64,000 nt of DNA from Cymodocea nodosa (Eukaryota; Streptophyta; Magnoliopsida; Alismatales; Cymodoceaceae): NCBI GenBank assembly GCA_036874045.1, contig JAZBRI010000003.1, forward strand, positions 5,592,501 through 5,656,500, written 5' to 3'. Positions 12,624 through 25,479 of the stretch are shown in pieces. Both the position numbers and the translations under genes were made by a program. A model generated the notes under the pieces. It made no database searches. It was not told where the DNA came from and saw only the letters and a program-made list of their open reading frames with translations. Numbering within the stretch: position 1 is the first letter of the stretch; every line of letters begins with the position of its first letter.

Positions 12624-13841
12624 GTGGTGTGTCTCTCGTCTGACATGGTCGGATCGATCGAGACGATGCAGCTCATCTCTCCTTCGTCGCCCCCGAGCTT
12701 CTATGGGTGGGGTGGGTCGGTCGTCAACGGCAACGCCAGCCCCCGCGTCCACCAGAAGGAGGAGGATGGGGGCGTCGGACGAGAAGAGAAGATACGGTGT
12801 GAGTGGGACTTCCGTCTGTGCACCGTCATCTCTCATCCCTACGTCGCTGGGTCGGATCAGCCCTTTTCCGATGCTCTTGGGCCGATTGAGTTCGACCCCT
12901 CCGACCGGCTCCTCGCCACCGGCGGTCTTTCGAGGAAGATCAGGATCTATACGCAGAAATCCCTGATCCCCACGGAAACCGAGTATTGGACGACGTCGTA
13001 CACCGACCACACGAAAGCTTGTGGGCTTTGCGTATCCACCCCTGCGAAGCTCAGCAGTCTCCGGTGGAAGCCCGGCTCCGGCAGCCGGATCGTTGCCGCT
13101 GGGGACTACGATGGGGTGGTGACCGAGTACGACCTCGAGAAGCGCGTCCCCATCGCCGAAAGAGAGGAGCACGGCGGACGCAAGGTTTGGAGCGTTGATT
13201 ACTCCCACTTCTCCCCGCAACTCGCCGCGTCAGGCTCCGACGACGGGTCGGCCCAAATCTGGGACACTCGCCGCCCGTCGTCATTCTCGACCGACATCTC
13301 CGGCAAGATCTTCCCAGGCGAATCCAAATCCCCCGTCTGTTCCGTGGAGTTCGACCCACACGGCGGGCGGTTGATCGGGGTCGGCTCCGCCGACAGGAAA
13401 GCCTACGTGTACGACCTCCGCAAGGTGTCCGTCCCCGTTTCCGTCTTCTGCGGACACCGAAGGACGGTGACCTACGTCCGATTCGTTCGCGGGGGGAGGA
13501 GGATCCTGAGCGCAAGCACCGACGGGAGCATCAAGATGTGGGACTCGGCGGACGCGACGGAGGTGAGGACGTACGAAGGGCACAAGAACGAGAAGAGCTT
13601 CGTTGGGTTGTCGGTCTTAGGCACGGGGGGTCTGGTGGGATGTGGGTCGGAGAGCAGCGAGGTCTACGTATACGACACGAGGTGGGGGGAGCCGGTCTGG
13701 GTGCAGGCGTTTCAGGGTGGCGGAGACCGGAGGGCGTTCGTGAGCGGCGTGTGTTGGAGCCGGCGAGGGGAGGACGACTGCATGCTGGTCGCCGGTGGCT
13801 CTAACGGTGTTCTTCAGGTTTCCGTTGGGAAGAGGAAGTAA
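12624..13841 (+). CDS. RUP: WD40 protein of the RUP (repressor of UV-B photomorphogenesis) type
   Basis: This is a single exon of 405 residues with strongly GC-rich third positions. After a variable N-terminus comes a CEWDF motif near residue 60. Seven WD40 blades follow, ending in WDTR, WDSAD, VYDLRK, VYDTRW and similar strings. The length, CEWDFxL start and the ALGPIEFDPSDRLLATGG segment match RUP1/RUP2 (385 and 368 residues, as I recall). RUP proteins bind the UVR8 photoreceptor and drive its re-dimerisation, which ends UV-B signalling; they have also been linked to CUL4-DDB1 ubiquitin ligases. The WDTR at about residues 212-215 fits a DWD box for DDB1 binding. ATGs at 12624, 12648 and 12666 are all in frame. 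The second or third would remove residues with no counterpart in the family, so the exact start is uncertain. Confidence 0.88.
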   Translation: MVCLSSDMVGSIETMQLISPSSPPSFYGWGGSVVNGNASPRVHQKEEDGGVGREEKIRCEWDFRLCTVISHPYVAGSDQPFSDALGPIEFDPSDRLLATGGLSRKIRIYTQKSLIPTETEYWTTSYTDHTKACGLCVSTPAKLSSLRWKPGSGSRIVAAGDYDGVVTEYDLEKRVPIAEREEHGGRKVWSVDYSHFSPQLAASGSDDGSAQIWDTRRPSSFSTDISGKIFPGESKSPVCSVEFDPHGGRLIGVGSADRKAYVYDLRKVSVPVSVFCGHRRTVTYVRFVRGGRRILSASTDGSIKMWDSADATEVRTYEGHKNEKSFVGLSVLGTGGLVGCGSESSEVYVYDTRWGEPVWVQAFQGGGDRRAFVSGVCWSRRGEDDCMLVAGGSNGVLQVSVGKRK

Positions 13842-14428
13842 CCTGTGCTTTTAGCGGAAGTCGAAGGAGGGGGAAAGAAGAAAACAACAACTTCATGTTT
13901 ATAGTCATGATATGAAATTTTTTTATCGTCTTTGCATGGCACTATCAGTGATAATAATAACTTTGTACCATGAAATCAAATCTAAGCAACACATAGGAGA
14001 GATCAGATACAACCAATGTCGTAACAATGATGCCTACTTTTAATATAGATCGTAAACCATGAAATAAAGCTCAGCACATTATAGAGACCCAAGAGTGCAT
14101 TAAGATCATAGGTTCTTGCCAAAAGAAAATCACAACATTAGGATTACGGGAAATATGAAGCCAGTCACGCCAAACAAAGACTTCAAAATTAAAGAATACA
14201 ACAAACACAACTGTGATTTTAACAGAATTGTCCGTATATACAAACTTACAAACACCACACCTTACACATCAATGAGGAAATACCAATCTTCGAAAGTCTT
14301 CACACCAGTGGAAAGCACACGTACAACTACAACCAGGTAGGGGGGGATTCACGGGCAAACAAAGAAATTTCATAAATAGACGAACAGAACTGGATAGATA
14401 AGAGCATCTTCAAGTGGTTATGAAATTT

Positions 14429-17373
14429 TCAGTCCCCTAAGCATCCAAAAAGCTTCTTGGATGCTATTCCCGTGATGCGATACTTTGCAGCCAACTCCTC
14501 TGCCTTCACGAATTCCTCCCCACGCTTCGCCACGACATGTGCTTTCTTCTCTTCTGATTCTTTCTCGATAAGTGCTATCTTATTCTTCATTTTCTCTGCA
14601 CATTCACCTTTCTTCTTTTCCAATTCTTCCTGCATATGGAACAGGATGAGATTTCTTTGCAACGAATGACAAAACACAAATAACGGCCATGCATGGGGAA
14701 ATCAAGAAATCACCTCTTGCTTCTTCAGCTTTGCTTCAAGTGCAGCCTTCTTTGTATTCTCCCAGGACACGATACTTGAAAGTTTCTTAGCTGCCCTGTT
14801 TACAAAGCATGAAGACTTTTATATTGGTAAAGAACAAAAATATACAACGGAGCAATTATGAGTTTCCTTTCAGGTTGAAGATATTCTTTTTCAAAGAAAC
14901 TAAACACAACAAACAATCCATATGTATGTAGTTGGAATCGTACTTGTTTTCAGCCTTAGTCTTCTCATTATCCTCCCAAGCCTTCACTAAAGACAATCTC
15001 TTCTCAGTTTCAATCTGTTGAAGTGTAGCATCTGTGGATTTTCGAACGATAGGTTAAAGGACACCGTTTTTCAGATGTTGAAAAAAAAATCTACAATGTG
15101 TACGACAAGTAACACCTCTGTCAGCCGATCCACCACTACTTTTCTCTACTTTCACTTCTTTCTCTTCTTTGAGTTTCTCTGCTGCAGGCTCCTCTGGCTT
15201 TTCTATTAAGAAAACAATAGCTTTTATATTAATGGAAAAACGAAACAGTGCATCGTGCAAATTAAAAATCATAGTACAAAAAATCGGGCAAAATGTGGAT
15301 CCAACTGTTACGTGACAATTTCAATGAATGCTAGAGGGAGATAAGTGCCCTTGGCTAAGGTAGTACTAGATCCTGATAACATATACAACAGATATAAAAA
15401 TTGATATAAGCAGAAATACATTCATAAACAAAGTTAAAATGTTCAACTCCACGAAAATTTTCTCCTTCAATGTAAAACCAATTGGATATGTACAGCAAAA
15501 GGCAGAGGTGTGCATCTGCCCAAAAACATAGACATAAATAAATGACAAGAGCCTGATATGGAAATTCTTTGAGACAACAAGTTGATAGTGTGCATGCTTG
15601 AAAGAAAGTCTATTCATCTGAAAGAAAGGTTTGAGTTAAGAGAATCACACCGATCTCTCTACATCAGAGAACCTTTCAATTTCTTCTTTTCGACTGTTTT
15701 TTCCCTCTTCATATAAAGGGAAAAACAATGTCAATAGATTTTCAACATGAATATTTGCATTTTAACTTCAGGAAAAAAAGAATACATATGTAGCCTTAGA
15801 AGATTTCCAAGTTATTTCTAACTCATAGATAACACAAAAAAAAAACTGTCATATTTGTATATCATTAGAAAATTGAAATCAAATGTAATATTCTTCTTGC
15901 TAGCATTCTACAAGTTACTTGTGACTTATGCCAGAAATGTTGCTTTACGTAAAGTTCTGTTATAGGAACTACGCAAGAAAAAAGAAATATTGTTGGATGA
16001 AGAATACTATACAACTTATGTGCACATGAATTGCAAGCATTAGCATCCATGGGCAATATATTAAAGCTAAACTGCTGAATGTCATTTGCTAACTATTACA
16101 AAACCATATAATACAAATCTTATGAATCAAGAAACTCGAAAATCTTAAAAGAACATACTACTAACGCTGATGTTTATTTTGTCATAGTAAGTACAATTGC
16201 AAATTTGCAATCAATATCCACAAGAAGGTATCTTAATGAACGAAGCAAAACATTGACCGTATATGCCATGCTTACCAAGAATTTGAAAATAGGCAATAGA
16301 AATTTCCACAAAAGGGAAATTCTTATAGACGACAAAATAATAAATTCAAAAAAGGATGATAGGAAGCAATCTTGCGAACATGAGAATTTAACCAAAATTC
16401 GGATCATAGGCCAAAAAAGAAATCAGACGGAAAACAGCTCAAAAGATGTGAAAATACAGAATAATAGCATAAGGTCAACTGAAGAACTTCAGTGGGAAGA
16501 AAATTATAACAACCTGGACTAGGAAATGGTTAATCCAAACTCCTTTCATATTAAACAGTGTTAGGTTTCTTAATTGAATTTTATTTTTCCGTAGGAACCT
16601 CCTAGAAGTAAAAACAAGAAAAGTAAATTTGTCAACAACATGATTTCTATGGAGGAACCATGGTGAAATGGCAAAACCACCAAATCCTGAGAGTTCGTAA
16701 AAGAAAATTAAAATTCTTCAAGACGTTGGTTATCACTGAAACCAGCACAACCAAACATCACCAACTCCCCAACCAGCCAAATTTCACTTTTAAGGCGCAA
16801 ATCTTTGCGAGAATCTACACCGATAACAAATTCCCAAGGGGAAAGACATCAGACCACATAAATTCCACAAGCAAATACATTCTAGACAACAAAAATCAAA
16901 TACAGAGGAGCAAAGAATTTATGCTTATCTTGACACCATAAAGAGGTCCGAGGCTCACAACCCACATACCTAACTCGAGTTGTACCACTACAAGAGAAGA
17001 TAATAACCAACTCTCCACTTTTCACGAGCAAAAGGAAAACAGGGATCAAAGAGAAAGAAAGAGCACGAGAAGGGACGAAAAGAAACACCCATAAAAAACA
17101 AAATTCAGCACCAAAACCTTAAAAAAACTTGCTTTTCCATCCAAGGAACGCACCGACAGAACGCAGACAGGTGAGAGGAGTAAAAAAGGAATCAACGAAG
17201 CGCTTACTACCTACAACAACAAGAGCCTTGGAGTCGTCCGGCTTGTCGTCGCAGGAGGCGGACGGGACAACGACCTTCTCCTGCACAGTATCAGTAACCG
17301 TCGGCTGCGTCGGATGCTGCGGATCAGAAGGCCCGACTGGAGCTGACGCCTTCTCCTGCTTTTCCTCTCCCAT
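14429..17373 (-). CDS. Remorin (group 1-like)
   Basis: Five coding exons on the minus strand (17373-17211, 15202-15116, 15031-14944, 14795-14714, 14629-14429) join without a break into 206 residues, the usual remorin size. The N-terminal half is Pro/Glu/Lys-rich and disordered. It contains SSGGSADRDATLQQIETEKR, the junction typical of remorins. The C-terminal half is the Remorin_C coiled coil (RLSLVKAWEDNEKTKAENK.., SWENTKKAALEAKLKK.., EELEKKKGECAEKMKNK). It ends in KKLFGCLGD, the C-terminal anchor, whose Cys may be S-acylated. Remorins are peripheral proteins of plasma-membrane nanodomains that act in plant-microbe signalling, virus movement and stress responses. Intron 1 is about 2 kb and the rest are short. 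A TATATAG box lies at about 17550 upstream. The gene is convergent with RUP, 587 bases apart. Confidence 0.95.
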
Positions 17374-17559
17374 TGGTCTCCTTCCCTTTTCTTCCCTCTC
17401 CCTTTAGGAATTACCGACAATAAGAGATCGTCGAGGCGCCGGCTTCTCCCCGCGGAACTCGGCGGCAGAAGCCGGTGGGTGGTTGGTTGGTGGCGGAGGG
17501 GAGGAAGAAGAGCTGACGATGGGAGTGGGAAATGATAAGCTGGCGAGCAGGACTATATA

Positions 17560-20500
17560 GGAAAGACGAGGGACTGATTTATTATTATATAAATAGAGTT
17601 GGGTCCCAGTGACAGATTAGAAATGTTATGATTTATTAGATTTTGTTTAAAATGTTTTCTTTCAAGTACGCTCGGATCATTCGTTCCGTTCGGCGTTAAA
17701 TCTGTGGAGTCGAGAAATTTTGTCCTGAACGTCCCAAGTTTTACCATAATTGGTGTCCAAAGCCACGTAGCATTTCATCCGCTTATTTAAGTTAGGCGTT
17801 TATCTTAAACGGTATTTTCAACTGCAAATAGTTATTCACTTTATAAAAAAGTAGATAAATATTTATTAATTCACTTATTTAATAAGTTGATTTTTTACAA
17901 TTTTCTTTTACTGGATAGGTGCATTTATAATCATAAATTTTTAAAATAATACTCGTAGTTCGTTGGAATATTTTTTTTTTTTTTAATTTTAAAAATTCCA
18001 ATACCGTTATAATAAAAAGACAGCCAACACCTTCGATTGGTCCCATGCCACCAGTCCAGCTTGTTTGCGCAGTGGACGATGTACCATTCTGCAAATACTC
18101 CAAATGTAAGGGGGGCATCCATCATTGAAAGAAAAATTTCTATCGAGGAAGAAAAACGTCCACGTGGGATCGGAGCAGCACGACGTCGTTGATGAGCTGG
18201 TCGACGTACCTTTCATGCAAGTTGGATTTCCCACGGCAAATCCGCGTCATATCTATCGTTGCCACGTGGTCCCCTTGTCGCCTATCACCGCAAGAATTAA
18301 TCCGTATTTTAATCCGAATTACGAATATCATTATTTTTAATTAATCATCCTATGTCGGCAGTTGTAAGTAATGAATGCGAACCTAAGATAAATTGAGGTC
18401 CCAGATACTTGTGATATTATAAACATTTATTTCATAATTTAATTACATCAACGGTGAAAATACTCTAATATATAGAGAGAGACTAAAGTTCTCATGCAAA
18501 AAATTTTCTTCGGAAAAAGAAATTATATTTTAATAGTCAACATAACCGTTTTTATAATGATAGTGGATTTTATAGTACGTCAATATTGGAAATGATAGGC
18601 GTTAATTATTGTCTTCGTTCCGCTAAATCACGGCAGCTGATTGACTGTTACATTTAATGAAACTTGAAGGGTTGTCGACATAAAATACGAGAAAATAGAA
18701 ATTTTCACGTCACAATCACTTTTGCCGTGGAATGCTTTGCTTACCGGATGTGGATGTCGAGGCGGATTCCTCTCGCGTTGTTGTACTACTCCCTTCGGAA
18801 CAGTTGGTCGAAATTGAAAAAGGTGAAGTACGAAATTCAAAATAAGATCTTATATTGGGATAAATCATTTAATTAATTAAGCTTTTGTAAAACGTAATTA
18901 TTATGTTTGTTCGGCAAAAGAAAATAGTTATTACCTTTTAAGGTTTCAGGTTACGTCAAAGGTCAAAAGAAAAATCTGATTTTAAATTTTAAATCATTGG
19001 CATGGTAAAACTTACCATTTTTAGTTTTATTGCAGTAAATTTGTTGTCGAGAAAAGACTTTTGTACTTTAATCTTCCATTGCACTCAACTCTTGTACTGA
19101 GGGCATCAACTAAAGTTTCAAAAGAAACTGTGGAAAGAATCTTCTCTACTTTCGAAAGTAAATGATGTAAAAACACGGTACCGTGGTAGTGATAACAATT
19201 TTGCAGCGTAGGTGTTTGGAAGAATTACTTCGTTGAATTAATAAGTAACGCTGACGAATACGAAGTTTAACGGTTTCGTAAAATAAAAAAAAATAAAAAC
19301 TTGGTCGGTCGGGACTTGGTTGGTCGTTAAGTAAAAACCGCGCGTTTGCTCGTGCGTTGGGCACGCGTGTGATCCGTGGTTGAACGGTGGACTCTTCTTG
19401 GGTCTTGTCGTGTAACGCCGGCGAGGATGACGAGAGGCCAGTGGTGTGGGCCGCCGACACGCCCAACTCGATGCCGTCGTTTTCGTCGGGGGGAACACGA
19501 AAATATCGAAGGCATGTGCGCGCTATCATGCTCCGCCTCACCACCTCCCTCCCTGTGGGGCTGGTGGGTTTTATTATTTCATGATAATAATATTATTATT
19601 ATGCATCAAATCGATGAATTGAATTAAATTAAAATGCTGAAATAAGAGTCATTTAAATAGTTGGGTTCTGGTGACGACATTTAGGACTGATTTTTATTAA
19701 AACATACTTATTGATTCAGAAGACTTAAATTTGTGATATTGTAAATATAAGAATATTTTATAGAAGTGTTTGTGCATTTAGAAAATAATAAAAAAGAAAA
19801 TGATAGTTATTTTTTTGAGTGTTTGTGTATTAAATAGATTTTCAAAATATTCTATTGTTTTTCTTTTGTATATAAGAAAAATTTTCTTTTATTTTCTAAC
19901 TGTTTGATATTCAAAACTAATAAAAAATAGAGAGAAATAGAAAAAGTGAATTATCATATAATATATTAACAACATGTAATTTTGATATTAAAATTATTTA
20001 TATCATTAATAGATAATAATTGATATTACAAGAGGTACGTAGAAGAATAAAGATATGTAAAATGTATTTTATGTTATAACTATTATTATAAATGACTTTA
20101 TTTTGTATTATCTATGAAAAAAAATTATTTTCTATTTTACAAATCAATATAAAAAATATTTAATTTCTCAATTTTAACATTTTTTATTTTATAAATAAAC
20201 ATATATATTTTATATTTTATGATTTTCCTTTTTTTTTTGGTGATATTTCGTTTTTTTTTTTTTCATTATTTTTCAGATGTACAAACACCTCCGGTAAAGA
20301 TAAAATTTATGCTGACATGTCATGTACTTCTTTATTGATTCTGAAATAGAATTTTATATAATAGTAGAGCAGACTTAGATAAGAACACTTATAGATATAA
20401 AATAAGTCATAAATGATGAACGAATAATATAGAACTTAAACTAATACATCATAATAAATTTCTTCACTCTTACAAATTAACTTTCACGAGAAACGGTGAG

Positions 20501-20900
20501 AATTCATCTCACCACCCTGGTACATGACCATAATTTAATCAACTTTAAATAAATATCTGTCTGGTTAATGTAATTATTTGATATTATTAAATTATAAAAC
20601 GACGGCTTCGTCGGTTATTTTACGTTGCGTGTATTTATCGATGTTATAAAATGTCAAAGATTTAAGCGTGTCCTTATCTCTTGACGGATTGAATTAAATT
20701 AAATGCTTTATTGGAAGTGATTTGGATAATTAGCATTGTGGTAACGACATCTACAGCAAAAACACAGTTGTTATTGATGTTTATCCTATGCAAAATTTAA
20801 TAATATCGTACGACTATAATTTGGTTAATTTTGTTTTAAACAGATATCCTAAACGTTCATCATTTTTTTTATTCAAAATATTTTAATTTTCTTTAACAAA
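17560..20900. other. Gene-poor spacer upstream of remorin
   Basis: This is mostly AT-rich DNA with no protein I recognise. A local GC-rich island at about 19310-19575 contains short frames on both strands, none resembling a known family. Low-complexity T- and A-rich runs dominate 19700-20300. Confidence 0.5.
18161..18268. promoter_or_regulatory. Two perfect G-boxes upstream of remorin
   Basis: CACGTG occurs at 18161-18166 and at 18263-18268, about 790 and 890 bases before the remorin ATG on the minus strand. Both carry ABRE-like flanks (ACGTGG). Group 1 remorins are often ABA- or stress-responsive, so a role is plausible but unproven. Confidence 0.4.
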
Positions 20901-20904
20901 AATT

Positions 20905-21475
20905 ACGTAAGTCCAGCGGTCCACATTGCCTTGAAAATTTATAAATACTTAAAATTGGAAAGTGGTCGTCACCTTTTATTTTTAAAGTATTTATTTCTTT
21001 CTTTAAAATACGTTCAACATCTTTTAAATTTTTTTTTTTTTTTAAATTCACACAGGGGGACGTACGTGGGTTCAAAATTCAAATGCCTCGACTGTTTACA
21101 AATATTTAAATGTGTCGATGACGTCACGGTTTGACAGATGGAAATTCTTTTCTTTTAAATCTAAACAACGTTAACGTCAAGCACCAACCGGAGAAGAAAC
21201 TCAGACATGGCTGATCGGCGGCATGGGCCTATCCAAACTATGATGGCTATAAATGACAGAGGTGGACGGGAGAATGGGTAGAGGATTGGGCTAAATGATG
21301 TGATTAGGCTGAAGTTGATTAGAAAAATTTATTAACAGCAACGAATCCAACATGAATTGAATTTTTCCAGTCCTTTTAGGACCATAAGGTCATGAAGATA
21401 TACTATCTGTCTTCACATGATTTTATCCTTAACATGTGTTTATATAGATGTAATTTTATAAATAGCTAAATGTTG
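20905..21475 (+). repeat. Diverged direct repeat, copy 1
   Basis: This pairs with 24735-25475. Shared blocks include the GGGTTCAAA..TTTACAAATATTTAA core, CATGGGCCTAT, and the block running from the CCAGTCCTTTTAGGACC region through the ACATGTGTTTATA segment. Copy 2 has an extra insertion of about 160 bases. The 3.8-kb spacing would fit long terminal repeats of a non-autonomous element, but I found no gag or pol between them. Confidence 0.6.
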
Positions 21476-22494
21476 TGCGCGTCGCTTATCCCACTCATTA
21501 GACACTCAATTGCCCTCCTCACCTGCTCGCCTTATGCTACTTGCTTGCCTCGTCTTTCACTTGTGCACTCGCTTGCTTGACGCTCAGCACCCACTTTAAG
21601 AAGCATTCACCTAGTCACCTTCATTGCATATGCATAAATTGTGAAACATTACAAGGGTCAAACCTTAAGCTGCCCACTTGCCTGCACCTCAACCTTGCCT
21701 CATTGTCGCTTGGGTGCTTTGCCCATTCTATCTGTTCCCTCCCTCTTCATGCCTCCTTTTGTCCACCTACAAGGTATAATCTACTCTATCGATAATATAA
21801 TTATTTAATCACTTACAACTCTCTTGTACCGTGCTTTTACCTGATCATGTTGCACTTGTCACGCTTCCAATCAAGAACATAACAATTGCCATGTTAATAT
21901 GAAAAGGAAAAATAAAACTAATATATATATAACTGTATAGTGTCAATTTGTGTTATTCTATATGTCATTATTCATGCATCTTATGATTATATTGTGAAAA
22001 TATTGAAGATATTATGAGAAATTACATGTAATGTATTTTTAAATATTTATGCATGTTATTTAAGTTTAAATACATTTAAATGTACAAATTGAATCACATG
22101 TTTTATATTTACTGTTTAGAATTACATTTTGGTTATTATGCATTAGATGTTTATTGCTTTAGTTTATTTAGATAATTTTTATTATGTTTAATGTTTGATT
22201 ATTAATGTGATTTAAGTTATTTTGTTGCAAAGTAAAATCAAAATGTATGACATAATCATTTTAGAAATTAAAGAAATAGCCAACTATCAACTTCAACATC
22301 GTAAGTCTCCTCTCTTCCACCCCAACCACATTCTTTAGTTACTTCTATCAAGCAACCATCAACTATCTCTCACTCCTAAAAAAAAAAACAACCTCTTTCT
22401 CTCTCTTTCTCTCTTAATCTTTTCACTTTTCCCAACCTCTAATACAAAAAAGAAAACCTTCATGGCACAGTTTGAGTTTCCCATTATCCTCCCA

Positions 22495-22690
22495 TCTTTA
22501 ATGACATCCTTGGTGCAAAGCAACGACGTGTAGAAGGTTTAGAGAAGACACCATTGCTACAAATTCGTGGAGCATCAATTTTAGCTAAGTTTCCTCCTCT
22601 CCTTTGAAGAGCTTTCATCTTCGGTGACGTCCTTAGTGTAAGACAATGACGTGGAGAAGGTTTGTACACTCATGGGAAGAGAACACTATT
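22495..22690. repeat. Two-copy tandem duplication, about 123-base period
   Basis: Matching blocks CATCTTTAATGACATCC..GACGTGTAGAAGG and CATCTTCGGTGACGTCC..GACGTGGAGAAGG start about 123 bases apart. Divergence indicates an old event. Confidence 0.5.
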
Positions 22691-23304
22691 GTAACTACTC
22701 CTTTTTTGCAAGGAATGGACTATAGTTAGAAGTCATCTGGTGGGCTCCAATATTGAAGTTCTGGTGACGATTCTTAACGATGACAACCCAAGAGCAATAC
22801 ATAGAGAAGACTTGGACAACATCTTCAATGAATTTTGAATGTTTGTTGGTTAAGTTTCAGGTACCAATATGAGGAAAGAAGATCATTTATATTTGCATAT
22901 GTTCTTGTTGTGTTTGCATGTTTTGATGTTATGTATTTGTATGTGTGATTTTGTATCTCATGTTTGTGTGTATTTTTGCATTAATAGGTTAGTTGTTAAT
23001 GTTAGTATTATTATTTTAATATTGATACTTTATCTTTCAGGTCTAATGAAATTTATATTTGAAAATGTATAAACTTTGTTAATATTGTGAATACCTACAC
23101 ATAGGTTGTTAGTATACGTGACTAACTCAATTAACCCTTTTATTTTCATTTCATTTATTCATAAAAATGTATAGAAATGAATTTTGATCATGTATATAGT
23201 GGTGAATGGATGTATTAGATGTGTTTTAGGTGTAGATTCATGGTAAAGAAGTGTTATAATTCAATGCAAGATCGGGTAGGAGTTTCTTTGGTGACTCATT
23301 ATTA

Positions 23305-23475
23305 GGTCTATAAAGTTAAGCCCAAGTTCATAGAGTTATCTCATAACTCAATGAACTAGATTCGTAAAGTTAAGCCTAGGTCCATAGAGTTATCTCGTAA
23401 CTCAATGGACTAGGTTTGTAAGTCCAGGTTCATTGAGTTAGTGGATAACTTAATGGACTGGTTTGTTAAATTAAC
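23305..23475. repeat. Tandem array, about 58-base unit, three copies, with internal palindrome
   Basis: Three degenerate units share AAAGTTAAGCC, TTCATAGAGTTATCTC and AACTCAATGGACTAG. Each of the first two contains an inverted repeat built from GAGTTAT and ATAACTC around a 3-base loop (the second copy has one mismatch). The third is shortened. Confidence 0.7.
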
Positions 23476-24734
23476 TAAGTGAAATTTAACTCATTCAAAA
23501 GTCAAGTTTTTAATAAAAATTTTGAGAGTTTCTTGATGCTATTTTGAATGGTTTTTTGTGTAGATTCATATTCTAGCATTTGTGAATTTTTTTGGAATGA
23601 TTTGATTAGAGTTTTTAAAATTTGAAATTAGAGATGCAATTACCATATTTTTTATTCTAGATGTTGGATTTTGTGCTTTAAAGAAGAATGTGTTTCATGA
23701 GCTATACTTAATGACATCTAGTTTTGTAAAAGGAAATAGTTAGATTATTGACTTATCTTTCTAAGATTCTGATTTTGTTAGTTTTCACGAAGAATTCAAG
23801 GAGATCTTTCTTCTAGCAGTACACAATTCAATAATCACTTAGATTGTTTTGTACTCTCTTGATAAGATAACTGGTGGTAGTACTTCAAGAGGAGTTTTTC
23901 CCTGAAATCACTTTTATTATTTTGTACCTTGATGGACCTTCCTTCCTTGTATTTTTAGTGAATTTATTATTTGGTAGGATGAAAGAAAAAGAGTGTAGAG
24001 TTAATCTTAATTTCAGTGATTTTTGGGTAGGATAGTTTTAGTGTTTCTTTTGTTTTCTTTGATCTCTCATTGTATTAATCGAATGATTTGAGTTTACTTC
24101 ACTTTTATTGATGATTTTCACTTGATAAAGATATATTAAACTACGAAAATGATTAGAATGCATATTTGTATGACATTGAGTTTCACTTTGCATTTCTTTG
24201 AATTCTCTTAGAAAATCTCAAAGGCTTAGGAATATTTGACTTTGCAAGATTTTGAAATTTACTTTAAACAATTTTCCTATGGATCGAACCGTACTCATAT
24301 GCTATCTATGATAGACATCATGTGCTTATGGTTATAAATTTTAAAATTAAGTTTTTATAATGTGCTTATTGCAAATACCTTGAAGCTCATATAATAATCA
24401 TTATGTCTAATTAATGCTTTTCCTTAAGTATCGCAAAGGAAACTTAAAACTATAATAAAACTAATAATGAGCTAAATGTCTAATAAGTAATCCATTGTAT
24501 AGTCAATGTACCAATTAAACAGCATATAAAACTAAACTTACATAATTCATAAAATATGATCCTAACACATAATTCTAAATTAACCTACTATAACTTAGAT
24601 ATTCACTTAACAGTTTTGATGTATTATAGCTATTTTAGATAGCAAGTCAACTCTAACCACATACCAACCCTAAAACATTCATCAATTTTTTATTTTATTT
24701 TTAAGGTCGACACATTAGAAATAATAACTCAAGC

Positions 24735-25475
24735 TAACACGGTTCATTGGTTAAAAAATTTGTTTTGTAGAAAAGTTAGATAGATATCGTTACTTTTATA
24801 TTAAAATATTTATTTCTTTAAAATAAGTTCAAAAGCTTTTAATTTTTAAAATATTTTTAATTTTTCATTAACAAAAAATTTCTAATTTTTTACACAAGTA
24901 TGTGGGTTCAAATGTCTCAAAAGTTTACAAATATTTAAGTGTGTTAATGATGTTATAGCTTGAAAGATTGAAATTCTTCTAGTCTAATGAATATTAATGT
25001 GTCAAGCACTAACCAACCAAAGAAGCTCAAACATGACTCATTGACATGGGCCTATTTAGGTTATGCTAGTCAATGACACAAGTGGATAGAGTAGATTGTA
25101 GGTTGACTGGTAGAGTGGTGAGAGGCACCAATAAGCAAAGTTGGTTGCAAGTGAAGGGTATGACCACATGAGGAGGGGAGAATGGGTAAGTGATTGGGTA
25201 AGCTATGAGCGAATGACTAGGCAATGTGTACATGAGGGCAACAAGCTGGTGTGAGTGCATGATTATGCAAAGAAATAATTTGATTAGGCTAAAGTAGATT
25301 AGAAAAATTATTAATAAAAACAAATCCAACGTGAAATTTCTCTAGTCCTTTTAGGACCATAAGGTCATGAAGATATACTATCTATCTTCATGAGTAAAAC
25401 AAAGTTAAGTTTGAATAATTTTATCTTTAACATGTGTTTATAGATGTAATTTTACAAATAGCTAAATATTGATTT
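24735..25475 (+). repeat. Diverged direct repeat, copy 2
   Basis: This is the second copy of the 20905-21475 repeat. The right-hand 150 bases (CCTTTTAGGACCATAAGG.. through TAGCTAAATATTG) are the best conserved part. It carries an insertion at about 25105-25270 that copy 1 lacks. Confidence 0.6.
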
Positions 25476-25479
25476 AAAT

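Larger units (their letters stand above)
21480..24730. other. Spacer between the two direct-repeat copies
   Basis: There is no recognisable gene here. The stretch includes a polypyrimidine tract near 22390, a two-copy 123-base duplication around 22495-22680 and the 58-base array at 23305-23475. If the flanking repeats are LTRs, this would be the interior of a non-coding retro-element. Confidence 0.45.

Noticed and set aside
12369..13220. 283-codon open frame on the minus strand opposite RUP
   Set aside because: It mirrors a GC-rich WD40 exon. The + frame has clear domain content, and the minus frame is Arg/Gly/Pro-rich with no known family.
13051..13515. 154-codon Arg-rich frame on the minus strand
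   Set aside because: Another shadow of RUP caused by GC-rich codons.
15366..17100. Several 60-100 codon frames inside remorin intron 1
   Set aside because: AT-rich intron sequence without domain content; the remorin exons splice cleanly across it.
19146..19627. GC-rich island with open frames on both strands
   Set aside because: No frame shows a known domain or splice-supported structure. It may be an old promoter or gene fragment, but I cannot support a gene.
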